DNA from: Mycobacterium sp. GA-1285
Lineage (GTDB): Bacteria; Actinomycetota; Actinomycetes; Mycobacteriales; Mycobacteriaceae
DNA: 64,000 bases
Direction of reading: 5' to 3'
Assembly: GCF_001499905.1 (NCBI RefSeq)
Contig: NZ_LQIS01000023.1
Span: 186,001 to 250,000 of the forward strand
Of the stretch, positions 19,868 through 27,731 are shown one piece after another. The notes below the pieces were generated by a model, which searched no databases, had not been told where the DNA came from, and was given only the letters and a program-made list of their open reading frames with translations. Every line of letters begins with the position of its first letter. The first letter of the stretch is position 1. Both the position numbers and the translations under genes were made by a program.

Positions 19868-21441
19868 CGCTCGTCGACCGGCTGGCGGCGCTGTCGTCGG
19901 TAGTGACACTGGGGTCCGGTCGGCTCTCCGACGATGTCCTTTCCGAGCTGCGCGATCTGGACGAGCGGGCCGGCAGCCGACTGCGCCTGTCGGGCGAGCA
20001 CACCGTCGTCGCGCTGGCCGGGGCGACGGGCAGCGGAAAGTCTTCTCTGTTCAATGCTGTTGCCGGCGCGCAGCTGGCCGCTGTCGGCGTTCGACGGCCG
20101 ACCACCTCCGAGACTCAAGCGGTTGTCTTCGGCCGCGATGGTGCGACGGAACTCCTGGACTGGCTGGAGATCAAGACCCGGCAGTATGGCGATCCAGCAG
20201 CTGCACCGGAGCTTGCCGGGTTGGTGCTTCTCGATCTACCCGACCACGACTCCACCCAGTTCTCGCACCGGGCTGAAGTGGATCGGCTGGTCCGTCTCGT
20301 CGACGCCTTCATCTGGGTGTTGGACCCGCAGAAGTACGCCGACGCTGTCCTCCATGACGACTACTTGCGCCCGCTGGCCGCACACCGTGACGTGATGGTC
20401 GTAGCCCTCAATCAGTCGGATCGGCTGTCCGACACCGATTTGGCTGCGTGTATACGAGACCTCACCCGACTGCTCGGCGAAGACGGGCTGGGCGGCGTGC
20501 CTGTCCTCGCGACGTCGGCGGTAACACCGGATGGGGTGGCGCCGTTGCGCGAATTTCTTGCGTCGACCGTGGCCGACCATAAGGTGCGAACGGCAAGGGT
20601 GAGTGCAGATCTGGACTCGAAGGCTGCACGCCTCGCACCGCTGGTACCGCAGCGGAGATCCGTACCCAGACTGCGCGACGGCGAGCAGCGCCTGCAAGCC
20701 GCCCTCGCCGAGGCTGCAGGCGTTCCCGTCGTAGTCGGTGCCGTTGGCCGCGCTTACGAGCGACGCGGTCTGGCGGCGGTTGGCTGGCCGCCGCTGCGGT
20801 GGATACATCATCTGCGGCCGGACCCGTTGCGTCGCTTGGGCATAGGGCAGTCAAGCGCCGGAGATGAAATACTCCGCCGGACCTCGTTGCCTTCGGCATC
20901 TGCGGTCTCGCGCGCGGGCGTGGACAGCGCTGTCCGCTCACTCGCCGACACCGCGTCGGGCGGGTTACCGGCACCCTGGCCGCGGTTACTTCTCGAAGCG
21001 GCCAAGTCACACGTGGGTGCCGTGCCTGATGCCTTGGACCGAGCGGTCGGTGGCGCGGACCTCGGCTCGAATCGGCCGCCGCGATGGTGGCGTGCGGCGG
21101 GGGCGGTCCAGTGGGTGCTCCTGGTGGCTGCACTTGCAGGCGCCGTGTGGCTCGGGGTGCTCGCCGTCCTCGCATACCTGCAGATCGATCTCGATGCGCC
21201 CCTCCTCGGCCCGTTCTCCTGGCCGACAGTGCTGCTGGTCGGAGGACTCGCGGCGGGCTTGGCGCTGCGTATTCTGATCAGACCGTTCGTCGCGTTCGGC
21301 GCGTCCCGGCGCAGGCGACGTGCGAGAGCCGAACTGGGCCGGCGGGTCGAGGCGGTCGGCGAGGAGTTCGTCCTTTCGCCGCTACGGGCGGAGCTGTCGG
21401 TATACGACGAGCTGGCCGCCGCGGTCCATCGGCTGCGGTGA
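19864..21441 (+). CDS. Dynamin-like GTPase with C-terminal transmembrane hairpin, second of a coupled pair
   Basis: 525 residues from the GTG overlapping the upstream stop. The P-loop GATGSGKS is at 53-60, the G3-like DLPDHDS follows, and the G4-like ALNQSDRL is close to NKxD. Two hydrophobic segments near the C-terminus, WVLLVAALAGAVWLGVLAVL and FSWPTVLLVGGLAAGLALRI, look like a membrane hairpin followed by an Arg-rich tail. Paired GTPases of this kind are reminiscent of tandem bacterial dynamins, but I cannot assign a role. It is the last gene of the core region; the mosaic accessory DNA starts after it. Confidence 0.8.
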   Translation: MTLVDRLAALSSVVTLGSGRLSDDVLSELRDLDERAGSRLRLSGEHTVVALAGATGSGKSSLFNAVAGAQLAAVGVRRPTTSETQAVVFGRDGATELLDWLEIKTRQYGDPAAAPELAGLVLLDLPDHDSTQFSHRAEVDRLVRLVDAFIWVLDPQKYADAVLHDDYLRPLAAHRDVMVVALNQSDRLSDTDLAACIRDLTRLLGEDGLGGVPVLATSAVTPDGVAPLREFLASTVADHKVRTARVSADLDSKAARLAPLVPQRRSVPRLRDGEQRLQAALAEAAGVPVVVGAVGRAYERRGLAAVGWPPLRWIHHLRPDPLRRLGIGQSSAGDEILRRTSLPSASAVSRAGVDSAVRSLADTASGGLPAPWPRLLLEAAKSHVGAVPDALDRAVGGADLGSNRPPRWWRAAGAVQWVLLVAALAGAVWLGVLAVLAYLQIDLDAPLLGPFSWPTVLLVGGLAAGLALRILIRPFVAFGASRRRRRARAELGRRVEAVGEEFVLSPLRAELSVYDELAAAVHRLR

Positions 21442-21639
21442 CGATGGCGTGATGTCGGCGATCACGCCGTGGGTCGCCAAAAGCCCTGAAAACCTTGGTT
21501 CAGATTGGTCGTTCGGATCGGCGAAAGCTGCACCGGGTCGCCCGCCTCGACTGGGTGTCAATAACGGTTCCGCACTCTTCGAACCTTGGCGGACGACAGG
21601 GTGCGCGCTACCCGCTCACGTTGATCGTAGGCTCGGAGG

Positions 21640-21780
21640 GTGCGCGATGTTGAGGCGGTCGACAACGAGATCCGGCTGGTTGCCCTCGTCCGGCGCTCCA
21701 TCGTTGAGCAGGGCGGTCCATTGACTTCCACCGTCATCGACCAGCTCCTCGACGAGCGCAATCGGATAGTGAGTACTTGA
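21640..21780 (+). CDS. 46-residue hypothetical protein, probably leaderless
   Basis: The GTG at 21640 opens a 46-codon frame (VRDVEAVDNEIRLVALVRRS and so on, ending DERNRIVST). It is amphipathic and rich in charged residues, as expected of a real small protein. TAGGCT at 21628-21633, a TANNNT -10 match, ends 6 nt before the GTG, which suggests a leaderless mRNA. The rest of the 356-bp gap (21442-21797) holds nothing else I recognise. No function can be proposed. Confidence 0.42.
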   Translation: MRDVEAVDNEIRLVALVRRSIVEQGGPLTSTVIDQLLDERNRIVST

Positions 21781-21797
21781 GCATCTGCTGCCGTCTG

Positions 21798-23036
21798 TCA
21801 ATGGCTTAAGGCCGTCATAGGCGACAGCACGCTGGACAGGTTCCTCCACTCGGCCCAGTGCCGGGCGAGCCACACACGCTGGCGTGCTGTCGTGGCGACG
21901 TGGAGCTTCTTGCCATGCATCTCGTAGTACAGCGTGTAGGGCTTGAGCGAGTCCGCCACATCAACAGTGCCGTCGCTCGTGACGGCGAGGAGGCCCTGGT
22001 CGAAGAGGCGGTGCAGGTCGCGGCGCAACAGCAACCCGCCTTCGACGTCGTGACGCCCGATCTCGGCGTAGCTGTACAAATGGCAGGCTTCCAGCGCCTC
22101 AGCGGGAGTCGGTCCGGAGAAGGCGCAGACTGCCCCGTACTTGCGCACCAGCTCCGCTCGGAAGGCGGGCTGGCCAATGCGCACGCTCACCTGACGGACG
22201 GTGTGCCCGCCGCTGATGGTTTGAGCGTGAGCGATGGTTACTGGAGTGAGGGCGCTGGGTCCAGCGCCCGCCTCAACAGCTGCTGCGAATAGGCTCCAGT
22301 CGATGCGTCGGATGCTGTTTTGCGAGTAGCCAGTTAACTCTCTCAGTGTCGAGCCGTCCAAGACACCGGCCAGGTCAACCCAGCCCTGCTGGTGATCGGT
22401 CCGGTATCGCGTTACCTCGACCTCCTCAACGACGGGCACCTCGAACTCGGCGCGGCAGTCATCGCAGCGAAATCGCGGTGATTTGGTCTTGCGCGCCGCG
22501 ATGTTCGTCGTCGAGCAGTTCGGGCATCGGCTAATCATCTTGGTGCCTGGCCATTCGTGGATGCTGGCTATTGCTGAAGCGCCGATGAGGCTCACCTCGT
22601 CCCAGAAGACCAAGCGGTCGCCGACAGCTACCTGTTTCGAGTTGGCGACGTTGCTGTCGTAGCTGTAGTGGCTGGACGGGTCGTCGTCGTACTTCGTGTA
22701 GCCGCCCAAGCGTCGGTAATCCGACTTGGTGGTCACCAGCCAGGCGCGGGTGTCGTCGACCCTAGCGGGCGAGAAGCTAAAACCAAGTGCTCGCAGGGTC
22801 TTTACGACTGTCTGCTGACCGCCAGAGAAGTCGCTCGCCGTAAGGAACTGCCCGGTGGCGTAGCCGTGCGCGACGCCTACGATCGCCTTCGAGTCGTACT
22901 GTCGTCCGTGCTCGGCGACGCGATACAGCCTCGCGGCTGCGAACCCGTAGCGGGCTAGGAACTGATCGGCACCTAGCTCGTCGTACTCGTCCATCGCTCG
23001 GAGGACGGCTTCGCGAGTGATGTCGGAAAGTGCCAC
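21798..23036 (-). CDS. HNH endonuclease, probable type IV (modification-dependent) restriction enzyme
   Basis: 412 residues. An N-terminal module (about 1-95, YDELGADQFLARYGFAAARL, YDSKAIVGVAHGYATG) resembles the head domain of ScoMcrA-like restriction proteins. A middle domain (about 95-200) contains a CPNC...CDDC zinc ribbon at 171-194. A C-terminal HNH_2-type nuclease lies at about 295-350: EACHLYSY with His319, and GGLLLRRDLHRLFDQGLL with His342. The central Asn of HNH is a Gly here, as in some relatives. It is the first defence-like gene of the accessory region. The GTG start is preceded by a leaderless-type -10. Confidence 0.8.
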   Translation of the reverse strand: MALSDITREAVLRAMDEYDELGADQFLARYGFAAARLYRVAEHGRQYDSKAIVGVAHGYATGQFLTASDFSGGQQTVVKTLRALGFSFSPARVDDTRAWLVTTKSDYRRLGGYTKYDDDPSSHYSYDSNVANSKQVAVGDRLVFWDEVSLIGASAIASIHEWPGTKMISRCPNCSTTNIAARKTKSPRFRCDDCRAEFEVPVVEEVEVTRYRTDHQQGWVDLAGVLDGSTLRELTGYSQNSIRRIDWSLFAAAVEAGAGPSALTPVTIAHAQTISGGHTVRQVSVRIGQPAFRAELVRKYGAVCAFSGPTPAEALEACHLYSYAEIGRHDVEGGLLLRRDLHRLFDQGLLAVTSDGTVDVADSLKPYTLYYEMHGKKLHVATTARQRVWLARHWAEWRNLSSVLSPMTALSH

Positions 23037-23048
23037 GACGGGAATGTA
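23037..23048 (-). promoter_or_regulatory. -10 element for a leaderless HNH endonuclease transcript
   Basis: On the minus strand TACATT (23048-23043) is followed by 6 nt and then the GTG at 23036. This is the TANNNT plus 6-7 nt arrangement of mycobacterial leaderless genes and supports the chosen start. Confidence 0.5.
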
Positions 23049-23218
23049 GCGAACCCTGACGACATCGAAGGTCAGATGCGAAGGTGCTTCCTATACGAGT
23101 CCTCGAACTTCGCTGGCGACGGTCGTAACATGAAATTGTCGGGGGGCGATTAATACGGGGACTGTTTGAATTTGCTGCAAGGCCGCCAAGCGTGCTCGCG
23201 GCAAAGGGGGGACTGCTT

Positions 23219-23524
23219 ATGAAGAACTTGTCCATCATGGCGCTCGCCGGTGCATCTCTTTCTCTGTGGCTCGCTCCGGTAGCGCAGGGGAACTGCTGCG
23301 AAGGCGAGTTCGACTGGGCAGACCCATACGTCGATGCGCTGAGAAACCACGACCTGGGTTACTTGGTCAATAGTCGCGGCATCCCTGTGGCGCTGGCCGC
23401 CGAAGCCGTATGCAAGGGATCGTCGGCCTATGGCATCGCCGATGAGTACGACTTCGGCCTCGCAACCGCTGAACAGATCGCTCGCGCTGTCTACCTCGAC
23501 GTCTGCCCGGAGATGGCCCAGTGA
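23219..23524 (+). CDS. Small secreted DUF732-type protein
   Basis: 101 residues from the ATG at 23219, with GGGGGAC upstream. A signal peptide (residues 1-24, hydrophobic LSIMALAGASLSLWLAPVAQ) is followed by a mature part. The mature part has Cys residues and the DUF732-like spacing of GIPVALAAEAVCKG, then a helical stretch ending in YLDVCPE. DUF732 proteins are short exported mycobacterial proteins of unknown function. Its stop overlaps the next start (GTGA at 23521-23524), making it the first gene of a three-gene secreted-protein cassette. Confidence 0.78.
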   Translation: MKNLSIMALAGASLSLWLAPVAQGNCCEGEFDWADPYVDALRNHDLGYLVNSRGIPVALAAEAVCKGSSAYGIADEYDFGLATAEQIARAVYLDVCPEMAQ

Positions 23525-23880
23525 ATCAGACGTTGGTCAATCGAACCGTCGCTACCGCGATGATGTTTGTAGCAGTAGGCGGCGGATTGATCTCCACAAG
23601 TGCGCCAGCGGTGGCATGTGCATGGACACCAACGGTCGAGTCGAACTACTACGCCACCTCCCTCGACTATCCCGATCATGTTCAGATCATGTGCGAGCTG
23701 ACGGTGGAGAACATCAGTTGGGACGGCGTCTCGCATTGGTCCCACGCGGAGAATAGGTGGATGCCGCTTGGACACGGGACCGCCCGGCACTACCGTCCGG
23801 CTGGGCTGGGCGGTGGCGTTGACTCGTACCCGGTGGAGATCTATTGGAAGGACGGTCAGTGGGTTGTCAATCCGGTGTAA
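23521..23880 (+). CDS. Small secreted protein, cassette gene 2
   Basis: 119 residues from a GTG overlapping the upstream stop. A signal peptide (VATAMMFVAVGGGLISTSAP, cleavage near AVACA) precedes an aromatic-rich mature domain (SNYYATSLDYPDHVQIMCEL, WSHAENRWMP, VEIYWKDGQWVVNPV) that looks like a small beta-rich exported fold. I do not recognise the family. Translational coupling to the DUF732 gene before it, and the closely following second DUF732 gene, suggest that the three are made together. Confidence 0.7.
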   Translation: MNQTLVNRTVATAMMFVAVGGGLISTSAPAVACAWTPTVESNYYATSLDYPDHVQIMCELTVENISWDGVSHWSHAENRWMPLGHGTARHYRPAGLGGGVDSYPVEIYWKDGQWVVNPV

Positions 23881-23915
23881 CCACCTTTGCCACGGCGAAG
23901 GGTTGGGCCACGCTC

Positions 23916-24179
23916 ATGAAGGCGGTAGTTGTTGTAGCCGGGACGATATCGGCTGTGGTAATTGGCCTGGGTCTACCTGCCTCGGCTCACGCTGACATCA
24001 CTCCCAACCATGACAGCATGATCACCACAAACGCCTGCGAGGACATCCTGCTGGGCTGGTCGGATGGCCAAATCCTCGACAATCTCTCGAATCGATATGG
24101 CGTTTCCAGTCAAGAGGCGTTGCAGGTCATCACTGAAATGCGCCTCCCCGGGAACTGTGAGTATGACGAAAACTTCTGA
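23916..24179 (+). CDS. Small secreted DUF732-type protein, cassette gene 3
   Basis: 87 residues from the ATG at 23916 (MKAVVVVAGTISAVVIGLGL signal peptide, cleavage near SAHA-DI). The mature part has ACEDILLGWSDGQILDNLSN and a terminal LPGNCE, the two-cysteine DUF732 pattern. A longer in-frame start overlapping the previous gene would spoil the signal peptide, so the internal ATG is preferred. It lies 35 bp after cassette gene 2. Confidence 0.7.
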   Translation: MKAVVVVAGTISAVVIGLGLPASAHADITPNHDSMITTNACEDILLGWSDGQILDNLSNRYGVSSQEALQVITEMRLPGNCEYDENF

Positions 24180-24189
24180 TGTCTAACTC

Positions 24190-24452
24190 TTGTCCGCCGA
24201 TTCTGCCCTGTTGATGCCGTCGCCGTGGGCGGTTCCCCCTGCCCATGCTGATGCCTACTGCGAACTTGGCAACTGCTCATTCGACAGGTGGTGGACCATG
24301 CGGGCACCTACCGCGACGCTTCCTGCGCAATAGTTGCTGACCTTACGCTGACCAGTGACGACACCAACTGCATCAGTTCCGTGACTGAGTACGTCGTAAG
24401 TGGCGGTTACGACCCCTACATGGTCAGGGACATCGCCCCGCACAACTGCTGA
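24190..24452 (+). pseudogene. Frameshifted remnant of a small secreted (DUF732-like) protein
   Basis: Two frames together read like one exported protein. The first (about 24190-24290) gives a weak signal-peptide end, AVPPAHADAYCELGNCS. The second (about 24288-24452) gives DHAGTYRDASCAIVADLTL, a cysteine-containing middle and a terminal DIAPHNC. Neither half is complete alone, so a frameshift near 24290 probably inactivated a fourth cassette member. From 24453 to 24643 I see no gene. Confidence 0.4.
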
Positions 24453-24643
24453 GTGTGCATTAGTTCTAGACGTCGCCGCCTCAAATTACAGCAATGCGGC
24501 CCGCAGCGGCGGACCGTAGATAGCAATATCGTCAGGTGCGCAGGTCCGCAGTGCCAGATTGTGTAGCCGCTGCCGTGACCCCGGCATTGGAAGCAGATCA
24601 ACCAGGACCGGCCCGTCTTCGCTTCTGAGCCGCTCTCGCGTTG

Positions 24644-24655
24644 TACTTTCTCCCC
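24644..24655 (+). promoter_or_regulatory. -10 element for a leaderless TIR-protein transcript
   Basis: TACTTT (24644-24649) matches TANNNT and ends 6 nt before the GTG at 24656. This favours the GTG over the upstream in-frame TTG at 24641, which overlaps the -10 itself. Confidence 0.5.
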
Positions 24656-25567
24656 GTGGCGGGAGACAAGTTCAAGGTGTTCATCTCGTGGTCGGGGGAG
24701 TTAGCAAAGGGGGTTGCTCGCATATGGCAGGAGTTGATCAAAGAAACCTTCGATGCCGTAGAGCCGTTCATGAGCGAGGAGAACATCGGGGCTGGCGAGC
24801 GAAACCTGGCCAAAATAGCAGAGGAGTTGGACGGCACGTCGTTCGGCATCATCGTCGTCACTCAGCAAAATCAGACTTCACAGTGGCTTAACTACGAGGC
24901 CGGAGCGCTTTCTAAGAACCTTGGAAACGCAGCGGTTCGAGTTGCGCCGTGTCTAGTGGACTTCGAGCGCAAGAGTGAGGTCACGGGACCACTCGCGCAA
25001 TTCCAGGCGAGCCTGCTCAACAGGGACGGCGTCGAGTACATCTTGACCGAGGTCGCGAAGGTTGTAGGCGTGGACGTTGACTCGGTGAAGCGGCGCTTTG
25101 GCCGTTCTTGGAATGAATACGAGCAACGCTTCAACGAAGCCAGGGTCGCCGTGAAGGCAGAAACCCCGACGCCGCCAAGAAACAGGGACGATGTCCTCGA
25201 CGAGATACTCACCTTGGTGCGCGACATCGCACGAGACCAGGGGGCGGCCGCCAGCCAGTCCGATACGCAGAATCTCGTGAACTGGCTGTGGATGCAGCGC
25301 GAAGCGCCTAGGGCAGGAGACCGAGCTTTCGACGTATTCTTCGCCCCGCGATCGGCTGAACGCTTGGGTCAACACCCGCGATGGGAACGTCCGTTGGATT
25401 TAGCGCCAGGCGATGAAGTATCCCATTCGTCCTTTGGGGACGGTCGAGTAATCGAAGTTGATGGGCAGGGCCATGACGCCGTTGCGGTCATCAAGTTCGG
25501 CAGCCACATTCAGGAACCCGTTCGGGTTAGAGCGGACGACAACCGGCTGACCAAAATCGAGGGCTGA
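24656..25567 (+). CDS. TIR-domain protein with PcrA/UvrD-type C-terminal Tudor-like module
   Basis: 303 residues from GTG. Residues 5-130 form a TIR-like domain: FKVFISWSGELAKGVARIWQ, EPFMSEENIGAGERN, FGIIVVTQQN and SQWLNYEAGALSK, where Glu81 is the expected catalytic glutamate of NAD-consuming TIRs. A coiled or helical linker (about 140-215) follows. The last 60 residues (GDEVSHSSFGDGRVIEVDGQ, then AVIKFGSH) closely resemble the C-terminal Tudor/KOW-like domain of PcrA/UvrD helicases, which contacts RNA polymerase. Bacterial TIR proteins usually deplete NAD during phage defence; here the tail could be the trigger. It is flanked by restriction genes and no partner gene is adjacent. Confidence 0.8.
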   Translation: MAGDKFKVFISWSGELAKGVARIWQELIKETFDAVEPFMSEENIGAGERNLAKIAEELDGTSFGIIVVTQQNQTSQWLNYEAGALSKNLGNAAVRVAPCLVDFERKSEVTGPLAQFQASLLNRDGVEYILTEVAKVVGVDVDSVKRRFGRSWNEYEQRFNEARVAVKAETPTPPRNRDDVLDEILTLVRDIARDQGAAASQSDTQNLVNWLWMQREAPRAGDRAFDVFFAPRSAERLGQHPRWERPLDLAPGDEVSHSSFGDGRVIEVDGQGHDAVAVIKFGSHIQEPVRVRADDNRLTKIEG

Positions 25568-25807
25568 AGACGGACGAGGCTTTCCTGCCGCCCGTGCGAG
25601 GGTCGCTCACCTGAGGAAAGAGGCGGCGGTGTCGTAGTTCCCTCCCTCCTAAACGAAGGTACCCGCAGGTTGACTCGCTTCCACGACGGAATCAATGGGA
25701 CTGCTGAAAGGCGAGTTGGGTTAGTGGTGTGAGGAGTCCGTGCCGAACGGTCACGAGCGACGCGGCCCACGCTCATGTCGGACATGCCCCCGGCTGAATG
25801 CAGCCCG

Positions 25808-26413
25808 TTACGCCTTTGTCACGAGGGATTCGTCTAGATACCTATATAAGGTCGCTCGACTGACCCCGAGGTACTTGGCGATGTCTCGGGCGGTGTGACC
25901 ATCGGCCTTCATCCGCCTCGCAGTGGCGATGTGCTCGGCGTCGGTGACCTTGCGAGGCCTACCGAACCTCGTCCCGTTGGCCCGCGATGCTGTCCGCTTC
26001 AGCGCCGTGCGCTCCTTGACCAGTTCGCGCTCATACTCGGCGAGCGACCCAAGGACGCCGATCATCATCCGCCCGGCGGGAGTGGAGGAGTCGATGCCAT
26101 CGGTGACCGAGACGAGGGTGACGCCTCGATTCGTCAGCGCCTTGACGGTCTGCAAGACGTGCAGCATGTTGCGCCCCAGCCTGTCGAGCTTCCACACCAC
26201 GACCGCGTCGCCCTCGCGGACGTAGCCCAGGAGTGCCGTGAGGCCTGGCCGGTCGTCACGTGCGCCGGACATGACGTCAGAGAAAACCTTGGAGACCCCA
26301 GCGGCGGCGAGGGCCTCGTTCTGTTGATCAAGCGTCTGGGCGACGGTCGAGACCCGGGTGTATCCGATGCGGGTCCCCGTCGGCTTGCGGGACCCGTTCT
26401 CGCCCTGACTCAT
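25808..26413 (-). CDS. Serine recombinase/resolvase
   Basis: 201 residues. The resolvase/invertase catalytic domain at about 15-140 begins IGYTRVSTVAQTLDQQ, with the nucleophile Ser22, and includes VVVWKLDRLGRNMLHVL and AEYERELVKERT. A Hin-type helix-turn-helix closes the protein (FGRPRKVTDAE, DIAKYLGVSRATLYRYL). Such small resolvases act on transposon or plasmid res sites or as DNA invertases. No crossover site was identified in the flanking 240 bp (25568-25807) or 160 bp (26414-26575), where I see nothing else. Confidence 0.92.
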   Translation of the reverse strand: MSQGENGSRKPTGTRIGYTRVSTVAQTLDQQNEALAAAGVSKVFSDVMSGARDDRPGLTALLGYVREGDAVVVWKLDRLGRNMLHVLQTVKALTNRGVTLVSVTDGIDSSTPAGRMMIGVLGSLAEYERELVKERTALKRTASRANGTRFGRPRKVTDAEHIATARRMKADGHTARDIAKYLGVSRATLYRYLDESLVTKA

Positions 26414-26575
26414 AACGGTCGCAACGCGCGTATCGAGACATCTATTTCTGAGACCAACATTTAAGACACTACGACCTGGTGCTCCGAGCGATGCGGGATC
26501 TGGGACCGCCCAGTCTCAGATGTGATCGTTTGCGAGACGCGGCTTCGTGTCGGGCTGGATCAGCATGATGGGTTC

Positions 26576-27007
26576 ATGACCACCCCGAAAGTCTGGATTT
26601 CGACCACCACCCGTGACGTCGTCCTCGGCAGTGCCAGCCCTGGATCGCACTGGCAGGAGGTGGGCACCATCAACACCACCTACGAGAAGGACCTGTGGAA
26701 CAACGTTCAGGTCTACCTCGGCCTGCGCCGGTCCGCGCCACGGCTCAACGGTTTCTACGTCGACGGGCACGAGGACAGCCCGTGGGTGGTCGAGGTTCGG
26801 AAGCGTAAGGACACCAGCCCCTTCTGGCTCGCGATCGATCCGTATGGCGACGGCAGCCGGTACCTCGTCACGATCGCGCAGGCGTCATTGGGTGCGCTTG
26901 CGCGCCGTCCTGCGGAGCCGCATCCCGGTCGACTCGACCGTCCCATCCCAGTGGGAGTCCTCATCAAGAAGAGGGACAACCAGGCGTTCGAATACCACCG
27001 TCCATGA
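26576..27007 (+). CDS. Hypothetical protein
   Basis: 143 residues from the ATG at 26576 (MTTPKVWISTTTRDVVLGSA), with GATGGG 5 bp upstream. Beta-rich and polar, with aromatic and charged segments (NNVQVYLGLRRSAPRL, VVEVRKRKDTSPFWLAIDPY, PIPVGVLIKKRDNQAFEYHR). It has no signal peptide, membrane segment or recognisable motif. It sits alone between the recombinase and a convergent zinc-ribbon gene, so it is probably cargo of the island. Confidence 0.6.
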   Translation: MTTPKVWISTTTRDVVLGSASPGSHWQEVGTINTTYEKDLWNNVQVYLGLRRSAPRLNGFYVDGHEDSPWVVEVRKRKDTSPFWLAIDPYGDGSRYLVTIAQASLGALARRPAEPHPGRLDRPIPVGVLIKKRDNQAFEYHRP

Positions 27008-27098
27008 TCGACGACATCTGTCACACGATGCTCGTGTCATTGCGGATGGGGGCGAATCACATCGACCGATTGTCAAGCGGCTCATCACACGGTCACGC

Positions 27099-27476
27099 CT
27101 AGGGGTTGATCTTGATCAGTCGCGCTTCCGTTGCTCTGTCCAGGTCGCTCATCGTTGCGCGTACATCAGCCAATCTGCTTTCGGCTTGATCGGCGGCTTC
27201 GACATACGCTTCAATGTTTGACTTCAGTTTGGAAACCATGTCCCTGAGGCGAACGAGTTCGTCGAGGAAAGACTCTGGAAGTTCAGCTGAAGTCCAATCA
27301 AGCCCGCACGTTTGGCAAATCTGGCCTCGCCTGAACCAGTGAATATCGGGATGGTCGGTGAAGAATCTGTGCTGGCCGCGATCCTCGAACAGGGTCGTGG
27401 GGTCTACCGCTTTGACGACTCGTACTTTTTCGCAGGAGGGGCACCACTTGTCGGTGCCGCCTTTGGCGTCTCGCAT
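27099..27476 (-). CDS. Hypothetical zinc-ribbon coiled-coil protein
   Basis: 125 residues. An N-terminal zinc ribbon is formed by CPSC (12-15) and CQTC (54-57). It is followed by a predicted coiled coil (VRLRDMVSKLKSNIEAYVEA, then QAESRLADVRATMSDLD). The combination suggests a DNA- or protein-binding accessory factor. It lies upstream of and divergent from the type I restriction operon, with 255 bp in between, so a link with that system is possible but unproven. Confidence 0.62.
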   Translation of the reverse strand: MRDAKGGTDKWCPSCEKVRVVKAVDPTTLFEDRGQHRFFTDHPDIHWFRRGQICQTCGLDWTSAELPESFLDELVRLRDMVSKLKSNIEAYVEAADQAESRLADVRATMSDLDRATEARLIKINP

Positions 27477-27731
27477 CTATCCTCCACCGAGAAAGTTGGG
27501 CCAGCGCGGCAAGTATCAGATAGGCGAGAAGCAGGGTGCTGGCGAATCAACATATTGAAAACGTCGTGACACCCAGAACAAGTGGGCCTGAATGGCCTCC
27601 CCGTGGCTGTCGAAACCGCCCCTTGTCGATGGATGCGAATGCTTCGCATCGTTCGGCCTGCACGCCCATCTGTCGCCCACGCAATGTATAAAGTCCGGTT
27701 CAATGCCTATTAGACACATGGGGGTGGTGGG

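Noticed and set aside
18548-19909. A 453-codon minus-strand frame opposite the first GTPase
   Set aside because: The GTPase on the plus strand has an intact P-loop and coupled neighbour; this frame is a shadow.
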